From the NCBI GenBank assembly GCA_947488625.1, contig CANKZR010000002.1, forward strand, positions 372,001 to 436,000: a DNA stretch of 64,000 bases, written 5' to 3'. Positions 25,362-33,935 of the stretch are shown piece by piece (the stretch's first letter is position 1; each line of letters begins with the position of its first letter). This DNA comes from an uncultured Sphingomonadaceae bacterium. GTDB taxonomy: Bacteria > Pseudomonadota > Alphaproteobacteria > Sphingomonadales > Sphingomonadaceae. The notes beneath the pieces are model-generated. The model was not told the DNA's origin and did no database searches. It saw only the letters and a list, made by a program, of their open reading frames with translations. A program made the translations under genes and the position numbers.

Positions 25362-27154
25362 GGCACGTCCAGCGTGGCAGGCATCAGGCCGCGCAAGGCA
25401 TTACCGATGTAAAACCCGCCCTCCAGATCGTTCAGCGTCACCTGTGCTTCGCAAGCCTTGCCGCTTTCTATCAGCGAGCGGCGCAGCACGCCCGGCAGCA
25501 ATCCGTCGGATAGCGGAGGGGTGAGCAGGATACCGTCCCGCTCGACGAAAACGTTCGTCCAGCTTCCTTCCGTCACCACGCCGTCTCGCACCAGCAGCGC
25601 CTCGACCGCGCCCACGGTTCTGGCCACGTCCAGCGCCTCCGCATAGAAGCAGCGGTCGGTGCTCTTGTGTCGCAGACGCCAGTCGTGCGCCACCGTGGGG
25701 TGCGGCAGGGCTATGCAGGTGGCGGGGTCGGGAAGGGGAGCGGGCAGCGGCTGGGTTTCCAGCGTCACCGCGCCAGAGCGTGAGAGAAGCAGGCGCAGTC
25801 TTGCCGGCTTCTCCAGCTCGAAACACAGGGCCTGGATGCGGTTGCGGGTTTCGTGCCGGTCAAATGCAAAGCCAAGGTCTGCCGCGCTCGCCTTCATGCG
25901 CTCCAGGTGCAACTCCAGCAGCGGCATCCCGCCCTGCGGATCGAAGCGCATGGTTTCGATCAGGTCGTGGCCGCCTGCCGCACCGCGCACGAAAGCGCCT
26001 TTCACCAGACATTCGCGCCATTCTTCCATGCCGTCGCTATCGGCAACGATCGCACCGCCAACGCCCAGCACGGCCTTGTGCCGCAGGTTCTCTCCCGGTG
26101 TCAGGCAAATGGTGCGGATGGCGACGTTGAAGGCCGCATCACCATTGGCGTTGATCCGCCCGATTGCCCCGCAATAGGGGCCGCGTGCATCGCGCTCCAC
26201 CTCGTCGATCAGTTCCATCGCGCGGATCTTGGGCGCGCCGGTGATGGAGCCGCAGGGGAAGATCGCATGTAACACGTCGACCGCGCTCCGGCCTTCCACG
26301 AGGTCGGCCAAAACGGTCGTCGTCATTGTGTGGAGCGTGGGGTAGGTCTCCACCACGAACGGGTGTTCCACTCGCACGCTGCCTGCCTGCGCCACGCGGC
26401 TGAGATCGTTGCGCATGAGATCGACGATCATCAGGTTCTCGGCCTTGTCCTTAACCGAATTGCTGAGTTCGTCCTTCAGCGCAGAATCCTGCGCCGCAGT
26501 ACCGCCGCGCGGACGGGTGCCCTTCATCGGCTTCACCTTGGCCGCGCCGTCGCGCAGGGCAAAGAACAATTCGGGACTGAAGGAAAGCAGCCAGTCCGAT
26601 CCGTCGAACACCACCCCGCCATACCCGGCAGAGGCCGTGGGACGGATCTTGGCGTATAGCGTCAATGGATCGCCCTTCGCCGGGCCCGCCAGAGGGAAGG
26701 TGAGGTTGGCCTGGTAGATGTCGCCGGCGCGGATGGCTTCCTGCAGGGTGTCGAAAGCGTCGAGATAGGTGCCGGTGGAAATCTGAGGATCGAGCGGGCC
26801 GATGCTGGCCTCGCCCTGGGCACGTTCGGCGAGCCAACTGTCCACTTCGCCTGCGGGGATGATTTCAGGATCGTCGAACAGCCCCAGCCATACCAGCGGC
26901 CCGGCGCTGCCGCTGCGCGAGTCCGCGAGCGGAGCCAGCCGATCTTCCAGCGCAAGGCCAGCCTCGTAGGCGACGTAACCTGCCAGGTGTCTGCCCGTAT
27001 CGCGCCGCGCTGTATCGGCTTCCTCCAGCACGCGCACGACGTCTTGCGCCCGCCGCGCCACGAAGACCTGGTGCGGCTGCGTAAAATAATGGGCATCGCT
27101 CGCACCGGAGCTGCGCGCATCGTCGAGCAGGACGAAGGGGGACTTGCCATCCAT
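25358..27154 (-). CDS. pabBC: Fused aminodeoxychorismate synthase I and aminodeoxychorismate lyase
   Basis: A 598-residue bifunctional enzyme for 4-aminobenzoate in folate synthesis. The N-terminal half is a chorismate-binding domain with KPMKGTRPRGGT (catalytic Lys), LMIVDLMRNDLSRVA and the FPCGSITGAPKIRAMELIDE end. From about residue 395 comes a class IV PLP lyase domain (DLIETMRFDPQGGMPLLELH), with likely PLP Lys in RHKSTDRCFY and a GVVTEGSWTNVF motif. ATG 27154 is chosen because MDGKSPFVLLDDARSSG begins the domain; the upstream extension is unlike the family. It leads a four-gene overlapping operon and is divergent from the DUF853 ATPase. Confidence 0.92.
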   Translation of the reverse strand: MDGKSPFVLLDDARSSGASDAHYFTQPHQVFVARRAQDVVRVLEEADTARRDTGRHLAGYVAYEAGLALEDRLAPLADSRSGSAGPLVWLGLFDDPEIIPAGEVDSWLAERAQGEASIGPLDPQISTGTYLDAFDTLQEAIRAGDIYQANLTFPLAGPAKGDPLTLYAKIRPTASAGYGGVVFDGSDWLLSFSPELFFALRDGAAKVKPMKGTRPRGGTAAQDSALKDELSNSVKDKAENLMIVDLMRNDLSRVAQAGSVRVEHPFVVETYPTLHTMTTTVLADLVEGRSAVDVLHAIFPCGSITGAPKIRAMELIDEVERDARGPYCGAIGRINANGDAAFNVAIRTICLTPGENLRHKAVLGVGGAIVADSDGMEEWRECLVKGAFVRGAAGGHDLIETMRFDPQGGMPLLELHLERMKASAADLGFAFDRHETRNRIQALCFELEKPARLRLLLSRSGAVTLETQPLPAPLPDPATCIALPHPTVAHDWRLRHKSTDRCFYAEALDVARTVGAVEALLVRDGVVTEGSWTNVFVERDGILLTPPLSDGLLPGVLRRSLIESGKACEAQVTLNDLEGGFYIGNALRGLMPATLDVP

Positions 27155-27214
27155 CAGCCCCGCTCTAGGGTCACTCCCCGATAACGGCAACAATCGAATA
27201 AGGGGCGGGCAATA

Positions 27215-28750
27215 GTGAGCAACGGCGCGGATATTTTCCTTGGCAACGATCTGGACGGAAACCGGCAGGCGCTGGACCTGTCGCGCGCCAACCGCCACGG
27301 GCTGATCGCAGGCGCCACCGGCACCGGCAAGACGGTGACGTTACAAGGCATGGCCGAAAGCTTCTCCGCGCATGGCGTGCCGGTGTTCGTGGCCGATGTG
27401 AAGGGCGATCTGTCAGGCGTGGCGATGCCCGGCTCACCCAAGTTCAAACATGCAGACAAGCTGGAGGGGCGGGCAAAGGAACTGGGCATGGAAGACTATG
27501 CCTATTCCGACAATCCCGTGGTGTTCTGGGACCTGTACGGCAAGAACGGTCACCCGATCCGCACCACGGTATCGGAAATGGGGCCGCTGCTGCTGTCACG
27601 CCTGCTGGACCTGAACGAGACGCAGGAAGGCGTGCTGCAGATCGTGTTCCGCTACGCCGACGAAAACAAATTGCTGCTGCTGGATTTCGAGGATCTGCGC
27701 GCCATGCTGGCCTGGGCCTATGACAACTCGAAAGAACTGTCGGGCGAATACGGCAACGTATCGAAGCAATCGGTGGGCGCGATCCAGCGGCAACTGCTCA
27801 GTTTCGAGTCGCAAGGCGCGGACAACTTCTTTGGCGAGCCTGCGCTGGAGATCGACGATTTCCTGCATGTCGATGCGCAGGGGCGCGGCACGATCAACGT
27901 CCTTGCCGCAGAGGAACTGATGCGCAGCCCCAAGCTATACGCCACATTCTTGCTGTGGCTGCTGGCCGAACTCTTCGAAACGCTGCCCGAGGTCGGCGAC
28001 CCGGAGAAGCCCAAGCTGGTGTTCTTCTTCGACGAGGCGCACCTTCTGTTCGACGACGCTCCCGATGCCCTGCAGGAAACCATCGAGCGCGTTGTTCGCC
28101 TGATCCGCTCCAAGGGCGTGGGCGTCTATTTCGTGACGCAGAACCCCATCGACATTCCCGAAGAAATCGCCGGTCAGCTCGGCAATCGCGTGCAGCACGC
28201 GCTGCGCGCCTTCACCCCTCGGGACAAGCGCGCCATCAAGGCGGCGGCGGAAACATTTCGCATCAATCCCGACCTCGACGTGGAGGCGGCGATCACCGAA
28301 CTGCGCGTGGGCGAAGCACTGGTTTCCACGCTGGACGAGGAAGGTGCGCCGACGATCGTGCAGCGCACCTTGATCAAACCGCCGCGCAGCCGCCTTGGTC
28401 CGCTGACAGCGAAAGAGCGGTTGATTATCCAGTCGGTCAGCCCGCACGAGGGCAAGTACGATGAAGAGGTAAACCGTGAAAGCGCGGAAGAAGTGCTGCT
28501 GAAAAAGGCGCAGGACGCTACGAAGACCGCTGAAGAGGTGGAAGAAAAGGGCAAGGAGGAAGTGGCCAGGCAGCCGCGCAAAACGCCCTCGATGTGGGAA
28601 AAAGCCGGAAAAAGCGCAGCGCGTGCGGCGGCAGGTTCGCTCGCGTCCATTGCCGTTGCCACTGCGATGGGACGCAAGTCCAGCGCCAACCCGCTGCGCA
28701 CCGGGGCCACGGCCTTCGTGCGCAATATCCTTGGTGGGTTGATGCGGTAG
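27215..28750 (+). CDS. HerA/TraG-like ATPase, DUF853 type
   Basis: A 511-residue P-loop protein of the YjgR/DUF853 group. Walker A is GATGTGKT (33-40), followed by [15 protein letters not shown], a Walker [13 protein letters not shown] and a sensor-like [20 protein letters not shown]. The C-terminal 90 residues are helical and Lys/Glu-rich, then hydrophobic ([12 protein letters not shown]), ending with [13 protein letters not shown]. The start is a GTG with AGGGGC upstream. The family resembles DNA pumps but its cellular role is not established. A GC-rich palindromic spacer follows before the histidine kinase. Confidence 0.88.
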   Translation: MSNGADIFLGNDLDGNRQALDLSRANRHGLIAGATGTGKTVTLQGMAESFSAHGVPVFVADVKGDLSGVAMPGSPKFKHADKLEGRAKELGMEDYAYSDNPVVFWDLYGKNGHPIRTTVSEMGPLLLSRLLDLNETQEGVLQIVFRYADENKLLLLDFEDLRAMLAWAYDNSKELSGEYGNVSKQSVGAIQRQLLSFESQGADNFFGEPALEIDDFLHVDAQGRGTINVLAAEELMRSPKLYATFLLWLLAELFETLPEVGDPEKPKLVFFFDEAHLLFDDAPDALQETIERVVRLIRSKGVGVYFVTQNPIDIPEEIAGQLGNRVQHALRAFTPRDKRAIKAAAETFRINPDLDVEAAITELRVGEALVSTLDEEGAPTIVQRTLIKPPRSRLGPLTAKERLIIQSVSPHEGKYDEEVNRESAEEVLLKKAQDATKTAEEVEEKGKEEVARQPRKTPSMWEKAGKSAARAAAGSLASIAVATAMGRKSSANPLRTGATAFVRNILGGLMR

Positions 28751-28799
28751 GGTTGTTATACGTTGGGCCCCTAAGGCGCAGGGCGTGAGATGGTTCGTT

Positions 28800-29038
28800 T
28801 TTCGCACCTACCTCCGCAGGCGCGTCCTCGCTAGATGCGCAGCAAGCTGCGCCCGCCGCGGGCGGTCGTTCGGCCTTGCGGTCCGCTAGGCGCGGACCGT
28901 GCTGTCCAATAAACTTAGTGGCTGGTGAAAGTCTCGGTCGCGACTAGCGAACGACAGCACGCGACTGCGTAGCCCGCAGGTGCCGCGTAGCGAAGCGGAG
29001 CGAATAGCACCGAGGACGATTGCGCGGAGGCGCAATCG
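28800..29038. repeat. Palindrome-dense GC-rich intergenic element
   Basis: A 293-bp spacer without a gene holds several hairpins: GCGCAG/CTGCGC (28837-28852), GGTCCGC/GCGGACC (28880-28898), CGTGCTGTC (28898-28906) with GACAGCACG (28953-28961), GTCGTTCG (28865-28872) with CGAACGAC (28948-28955), and a 9-bp stem CGATTGCGC/GCGCAATCG with GGAG loop (29017-29038). The outer parts share CCTCCGC and GTCCTCG in inverted order. This pattern suggests a dispersed REP-like repeat or a folded transcript; it has no T tract after the last stem. Confidence 0.5.
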
Positions 29039-29043
29039 AAAAA

Positions 29044-30435
29044 TCAAACAGGCAACCGCAACTCTGCCACCAGTCCCGTAACTTCGCCATTCTCGCCATG
29101 ACGATTGGCAAGCACCAGCTGCCCGCCATGCTGTTCCGCAATGGCGCGAGCCAGCGTGAGGCCAAGGCCTGCCCCGCCAGTTTCGCGGCTGCGAGAGGAT
29201 TCGCCGCGGGTGAAAGGTTCCAGCATGGCGGCAATCTGGTCTTGCGCGATGCCGGGTCCGTTGTCCGCAATCCGGACGATTGCCTCGCCATCGGTCTTGG
29301 ACAGGCTCACGCGGGCCTGCCCACCATACCGCAATGCGTTGCCGATCAGGTTGCGCAGTGCACGGCGCAGCCAGGTCGTGCGCAGCGGCAGGGCGGTGCG
29401 CTGCGTTTCACCCAGTTCGACATTCTCGCCCATGTCCTCGTATTCCTCCACCACGGACGCGACGAGCGCGGCCAAGTCGGTCCGCTCCAGCGGATCGCTG
29501 GGCCTGCCTACGCGGGCGAGTGAGAGTATATCGTCGAGCGAATTGGTAATGTCCTCGATCGTATTGGCCATGCGCGCGCGTTCGGTGTCATCTTCAACGC
29601 TTTCGATCCGCACGCGCAGCGCGGCCAGCGGCGTTTTCAAGTCATGACCGATGGCGCCCAGCATCACATCCTTTTCATCCAGCAATGCCGCGATTCGGGC
29701 TTCCATGGCGTTGTGGGCCGTAATCAGGCGGCGGGTGTCTTCCGGTCCGGACGGATCGAGAGGGGGGCCGCCATTCACCGATCCACCAAAGCTCTCGACA
29801 CGCTTTGTCAGCGCGGCCAGTGGACGGGTAATCTCGCGCAAGAGGATCGCCAGGCCACCAACCAGCACGATATACAGGATGAGCGTCTGCAACAGGACAC
29901 CACGCATTGCACCCACATCACGCCGAGGCCCCGGCGCACGCGCGACCAGCCACTCATCCGCGCCATCGCGCTTGAGGCCGGCCAGCACTATCTCGCCATC
30001 AGGATCGAACCCGACATCGGGCCCCGCCGACAACCGATCCTGCAGGGCCCGCGAAATGTAGCGATCGCGTGACGTCTCCCGCGTCAGAACCACCAGCGCG
30101 TCAATCGCTATACCCTGCTCGTTCAGCAGTTCACGCAGAGCCGCCTCACGGTCGGGGTCGCGCAATTCGCCCCTGACCACGGGCGATTCCAGCGCGCGTT
30201 CGATGCGCAATCGGCGGCGACCTGAACGCCGTTCGCGGCCCGGCCTGCCATCGCGCAGGTTGACCTGCGGATCGCGGACCAGTTGGAAAGCCAGGGAATT
30301 CACGAGACGGGCCTCCTGCCGTCTTTCCTCGGCGCGGAAAAGCAGCACGCCCGATAGCACCTGCGCCACCAGCAGGCCCAGCGCGACAGAGAGGAGCATC
30401 TGCCCCTGCAGGCTCTTGGGAAGTAAGCGCCGCAT
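29044..30435 (-). CDS. Sensor histidine kinase
   Basis: A 463-residue membrane kinase. Two membrane segments (about 11-33 and 178-199) flank a periplasmic sensor of roughly 145 residues; a HAMP region follows. The phospho-acceptor is His264 in AIGHDLKTPLAALRVRIE. The ATPase domain has N box NLIGNALRYGG, G1 IADNGPGIA and G2 GGAGLGLTLARAIAEQHGG. ATG 30435 (MRRLLPKSLQ) is preferred over 30483 because it lies 10 bases after the regulator stop with GAAGG upstream. It is third in an EF-hand/regulator/kinase operon, so the signal may involve metal or envelope state. Confidence 0.92.
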   Translation of the reverse strand: MRRLLPKSLQGQMLLSVALGLLVAQVLSGVLLFRAEERRQEARLVNSLAFQLVRDPQVNLRDGRPGRERRSGRRRLRIERALESPVVRGELRDPDREAALRELLNEQGIAIDALVVLTRETSRDRYISRALQDRLSAGPDVGFDPDGEIVLAGLKRDGADEWLVARAPGPRRDVGAMRGVLLQTLILYIVLVGGLAILLREITRPLAALTKRVESFGGSVNGGPPLDPSGPEDTRRLITAHNAMEARIAALLDEKDVMLGAIGHDLKTPLAALRVRIESVEDDTERARMANTIEDITNSLDDILSLARVGRPSDPLERTDLAALVASVVEEYEDMGENVELGETQRTALPLRTTWLRRALRNLIGNALRYGGQARVSLSKTDGEAIVRIADNGPGIAQDQIAAMLEPFTRGESSRSRETGGAGLGLTLARAIAEQHGGQLVLANRHGENGEVTGLVAELRLPV

Positions 30436-30445
30436 CGTATCTGCG

Positions 30446-31186
30446 TCAGCCTTCGGGCACGAAGCGTCGGACTTCGGCGGCAAGCATGTAGCCGCCGCCC
30501 CATACCGTCTGGATCAATTTGGGATCGCGGTTGTCCAACTCCACCTTGCGACGCAGGCGACTGATCTGGTTGTCCACCGCGCGGTCGAACAGGTGCGCCT
30601 CGCGCCCCTGCACCATGTCCAGCAGGCGATCGCGATCCATCACCTGGTTGGGATGATCGAGCAAGGCTGTCAGCAGGCGGAACTCCGCAGTCGAGATCGG
30701 TACGACGGTGCCTTCGGGGTCGGTCAGGCGGCGCTTCAATGGATCCAGCTTCCAGCCGTCGAATTCGTAATGGGCATCACCGGCATTGTCCGATGCACTC
30801 GCGTTGCCGCTCTTGCTGGTGCGGCGCAGAACGGAACGGATGCGGGCCACCAGCTCGCGCGGCTCGAACGGCTTGACCAAGTAATCGTCGGCACCGATTT
30901 CAAGCCCCACTATACGGTCGGTGGACTCTCCCTTGGCGGTAAGGAAGATGACCGGCAGATTGCGGCTTTCCACCAGGTGTCGGCACAGCGAGATGCCATC
31001 TTCGCCGGGCATCATGATATCCAGCAGCACCAGGTCGGGCGTATCTTCAAGCAGGGCCGAACGCGCCTTTGCCGCATCGGCGGCCTGGCGCACGGCAAAC
31101 CCCTGGCGCGACAGGTAGTCGGCCAGGGGTTCTCGCAAGCTGGCTTCGTCATCCACCAGCAGCAGTTTTACAGGCGTATCGCTCAT
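30446..31186 (-). CDS. OmpR-family response regulator
   Basis: A 246-residue regulator. The receiver domain has the acid pair Asp12-Asp13, phospho-acceptor Asp56 (LVLLDIMMPGEDG), Thr83 and Lys105 (DDYLVKPFEP). The winged-helix DNA-binding domain begins near residue 140 and ends with RLRRKVELDNRDPKLIQTV and GGGYMLAAE. It overlaps the EF-hand gene by four bases (ATGA) and precedes the kinase by 10 bases, so the three are one operon. The direct TTGTCGCA repeats upstream of the operon are a plausible autoregulatory site. Confidence 0.95.
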   Translation of the reverse strand: MSDTPVKLLLVDDEASLREPLADYLSRQGFAVRQAADAAKARSALLEDTPDLVLLDIMMPGEDGISLCRHLVESRNLPVIFLTAKGESTDRIVGLEIGADDYLVKPFEPRELVARIRSVLRRTSKSGNASASDNAGDAHYEFDGWKLDPLKRRLTDPEGTVVPISTAEFRLLTALLDHPNQVMDRDRLLDMVQGREAHLFDRAVDNQISRLRRKVELDNRDPKLIQTVWGGGYMLAAEVRRFVPEG

Positions 31187-31734
31187 CCGCGGTTGCGGCG
31201 CTGGCCGCGGCGTTCCTGCCGCTGTTCGCGACGTTCCTCGGCAGTGACAGTGCCATCGTTGTTGGCATCGGCACTATCGAAGCGGGTCAGCGCATGGCTG
31301 GTGAACTCTGCCTGGCTGATTGCGCCGTCACTGTTGGCATCGGCCTGGGACATCATCCCACCACCCATGCCGCCACGACGGCCCATGCGGTGCCCGCGTC
31401 GGCCTTCACCGCCGCGTTCTGCGCGGCGTTCCTGCCGCATTTCCTTCGTCGCTTCGCGTGCCGCCTGCGATTCTGCAAAAGTCAGCGCGCCGTCACCGTT
31501 CGCATCCGCCTCATCGAAACGGGCGCGGGCACGGGCTTCGCGGTCGGCTTCGTTGATCACGCCGTCGCTGTTGGCATCCATCCGTTCGAAACGGGCGGTT
31601 GCGCGGGCTTCGGCGTCGGCGCGTGTCATGTCTGCGCCGCGCTCGGATTGACCTTGCGCGATCGCAGTCCCGCCAACGCCAAGCGTTGCGACGGATGCTG
31701 CAAGGGCTAGGATGAGGGTCTTGTTCTTCTTCAT
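31183..31734 (-). CDS. Exported EF-hand protein, first gene of a two-component operon
   Basis: A 183-residue product. The signal peptide MKKNKTLILALAASVATLGV continues to TAIAQ. Four EF-hand-like loops follow: DANSDGVINEAD (53-64), DANGDGALTFAE (77-88), DANSDGAISQAE (132-143) and DANNDGTVTAEE (156-167). An Arg/Gly/Met-rich linker (103-130) separates the two pairs. The start at 31734 has GGAGAG upstream and begins the signal peptide. It likely binds calcium in the periplasm. Overlap with the regulator gene suggests it either feeds the sensor kinase or is its output. Confidence 0.85.
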   Translation of the reverse strand: MKKNKTLILALAASVATLGVGGTAIAQGQSERGADMTRADAEARATARFERMDANSDGVINEADREARARARFDEADANGDGALTFAESQAAREATKEMRQERRAERGGEGRRGHRMGRRGGMGGGMMSQADANSDGAISQAEFTSHALTRFDSADANNDGTVTAEERREQRQERRGQRRNRG

Positions 31735-31840
31735 GTCTCTACTCTCCAGTTCGTATGAGTAGAGCAACGGGGCACCGGCTTGAAGGGGGGAGGGAGTAAC
31801 CCGGCGCCCCGCCACTCTCGAGAACCGTTATAGGCACGCG

Positions 31841-31890
31841 ATGTCGCAGGTGTTTGCCGGGATACCAAAGAATTGTCGCAGTTTGTCGCA
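31841..31890 (-). promoter_or_regulatory. Direct-repeat operator upstream of the EF-hand/two-component operon
   Basis: TTGTCGCA occurs at 31873-31880 and 31883-31890, exactly 10 bp apart, with a third ATGTCGCA at 31841-31848. Tandem repeats one helical turn apart are the usual binding layout of OmpR-family regulators, and the operon encodes one. The repeats lie 107-156 bp before the EF-hand start codon. Confidence 0.45.
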
Positions 31891-31931
31891 ACGGCGAGGC
31901 TGCGTTCATCGGGCGCTTAGGAAACTTCCGA

Positions 31932-33740
31932 TTACAGCGGTTTGCACGCCTCTTCCAGCCATGCCAGCGTGTCGCCATCCAGCTGCGGAGCGATCACTTC
32001 GCGCACTTTGGCGTGATAGCTGTTCCACCACTCGATTTCCGCAGGGCTCAGCAGGCTCTTGTCCACCAGCGTGCGATCGATCGGCGCAAAGGTGAGGGTT
32101 TCGAAGCCCAGCCACTCGCCTTCCATGCCCTCGATCTCGCGCGGCTCCACCAGCACGAGGTTCTCGATCCGGATGCCGTATTCGTTCGCCTTGTAATAGC
32201 CCGGCTCGTTGGACAGGATCATGCCCGCCATCAGCGGCTGGTCTGTCCCGCCTTGCGATCCGCGCGGCTTGGCGATGCGCTGCGGGCCTTCGTGCACGCC
32301 CAGAAAGCTGCCGACGCCGTGGCCGGTGCCGTGGGCATAATCCAGCCCCGCCATCCACAGGTGCTGGCGCGCAAGGGCATCCAGCGCGGAACCTGGGATG
32401 CCGGGCGGGAAGGTCTGCATGTCGAGTGCGATATGGCCTTTCAGCACGCGGGTGAAACGGTCGCAAACCTCGGCAGGCGGGGCGTCGGGGCCGGTCCATA
32501 TGGTGCGGGTTATATCGGTGGTGCCGTCAGGGTACTGACCGCCCGAGTCCACCAGGTAGACGCTGTTCGGCTCCAGCTTGATGTTGCTTTCCTCATCCAC
32601 GCGGTAGTGCGGGCTGGCACCGTTGGGGCCTGCGCCGCTGATCGTGTCGAAGGAGAGATCGCGCAGCTTGTCACTGTTCTCGCGGCGCAGCTCGTGCAGT
32701 TTTGCAGCGGCGGTCAATTCGTCGACCTGGCCGCTGGGTGCCTCTACCGAGAGCCAGTGCAGGAAGCGCGCAATCGCCACACCGTCGCGCGCCTGCGCGT
32801 CGCGGTGACCCTGCTGTTCGGCAGGTGTCTTGATGGCCTTGGGAAGCACCGCCGGATCGTCCTCTGTCACGATTTCGGCACCCACATCGTCCAGCCGCTG
32901 GAAGATGGCGGCGACCGAGCGCGCAGGGTCCGCGGCCACGCGCTTGCCCGCCAGCTTTTCGAAAGCGGCGGAAAACTCGTCGCGCGGATGGATGCGCACG
33001 GCATTGCCCAGCGCCTGCGCCACTTCGGATGAAACCTTTTCGGGCGCGATGAACCAGTCGGCGGTGCCATCGGATTGCACCATCAGGTAGGACAGGGCCA
33101 CGGGGGTGTGATCCACGTCCTTACCGCGGATGTTCAGCGTCCAGGCAACCGAATCGAGCGCGCTGACGATCACGGCATCCAGCTTGTTTTCCTTCAGCCA
33201 CTCGGCGATCTGTCCGCGCTTTTCAGCACTGGATCGACCGGTTAGGGCATCGTCCTGCACGAAAGCCTGTGCGTCGGAGGGTTGGGGCTGATCGTCCCAC
33301 ACGGCATCCAGCGGGTTGCTGTCCACCGGCACCAATTCGGCGCCGACGGCTTCCAGCCTCTCGGCCACTCCATTGGCCCAGCCGCGCGTGTGCAACCAGG
33401 GATCGTAGGCGATGCGTGCGCCTTCGCCGCCGTTCTGCGCCAGCCAGTCCGCCATCGAATCGTCGGGGACGGACTTGTACTCGTAAAGCTGACCGCTCAC
33501 CTGCTGGCGCACCTGCAGGGTGTAACGCCCATCGACGAACATGGCCGCGGTGTTCTTCAGCACGGCCGCGCTGCCGGCAGAGCCGCCAAAGCCCGTCAAC
33601 CAGGCAAGGCGCTGGGCGTAGGCGCCGACATATTCGCTCAGGTGCTCATCGCTGATCGGGATGACGAAACCGTCAAGTCCCCGGCGGTCAAGTTCCTTGC
33701 GCAAGGCATCGAGGCGGGCTTCGTGGGTTTGCATCAGCAT
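31932..33740 (-). CDS. Aminopeptidase P family (M24B) metallopeptidase
   Basis: A 602-residue Xaa-Pro aminopeptidase of the long, three-domain type. The N-terminal creatinase-like domain has GFGGSAGSAAVLK and DGRYTLQVRQQV. The C-terminal pita-bread domain holds the metal ligands in VDSGGQYPDGTTDITRT (about residue 395-410), HGTGHGVGSFLGVHEGP (about 470) and NEPGYYKANEYGIRIENL (about 515). The ATG at 33740 has AGGA nine bases upstream; a further ATG six bases later is possible. It likely acts in the cytoplasm on peptides with proline in second position. It is divergent from a second proline-type peptidase at 33936. Confidence 0.93.
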   Translation of the reverse strand: MLMQTHEARLDALRKELDRRGLDGFVIPISDEHLSEYVGAYAQRLAWLTGFGGSAGSAAVLKNTAAMFVDGRYTLQVRQQVSGQLYEYKSVPDDSMADWLAQNGGEGARIAYDPWLHTRGWANGVAERLEAVGAELVPVDSNPLDAVWDDQPQPSDAQAFVQDDALTGRSSAEKRGQIAEWLKENKLDAVIVSALDSVAWTLNIRGKDVDHTPVALSYLMVQSDGTADWFIAPEKVSSEVAQALGNAVRIHPRDEFSAAFEKLAGKRVAADPARSVAAIFQRLDDVGAEIVTEDDPAVLPKAIKTPAEQQGHRDAQARDGVAIARFLHWLSVEAPSGQVDELTAAAKLHELRRENSDKLRDLSFDTISGAGPNGASPHYRVDEESNIKLEPNSVYLVDSGGQYPDGTTDITRTIWTGPDAPPAEVCDRFTRVLKGHIALDMQTFPPGIPGSALDALARQHLWMAGLDYAHGTGHGVGSFLGVHEGPQRIAKPRGSQGGTDQPLMAGMILSNEPGYYKANEYGIRIENLVLVEPREIEGMEGEWLGFETLTFAPIDRTLVDKSLLSPAEIEWWNSYHAKVREVIAPQLDGDTLAWLEEACKPL

Positions 33741-33935
33741 GTCATCTGTCCTGGTCTTGCGGGTCTGGATCCCGGGCGTGGTTTCGCGGGAAACAATCTT
33801 GTACCTATCACATAGGCCCTTGGTCCCCGCCTTTCCACCCACAGCACGGCGGACCGTGGTGCATGTCGCGACAATCCCCCTTGTCGCGCCCGCTGGCGTC
33901 GCTACCTCGCGGGCAAGCAATGACAGGAATTCCCC

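Noticed and set aside
29017-29038. Terminator for the histidine kinase operon
   Set aside because: The 9-bp stem is good, but on the minus strand the T-rich part precedes the stem instead of following it, and on the plus strand A-rich sequence follows.
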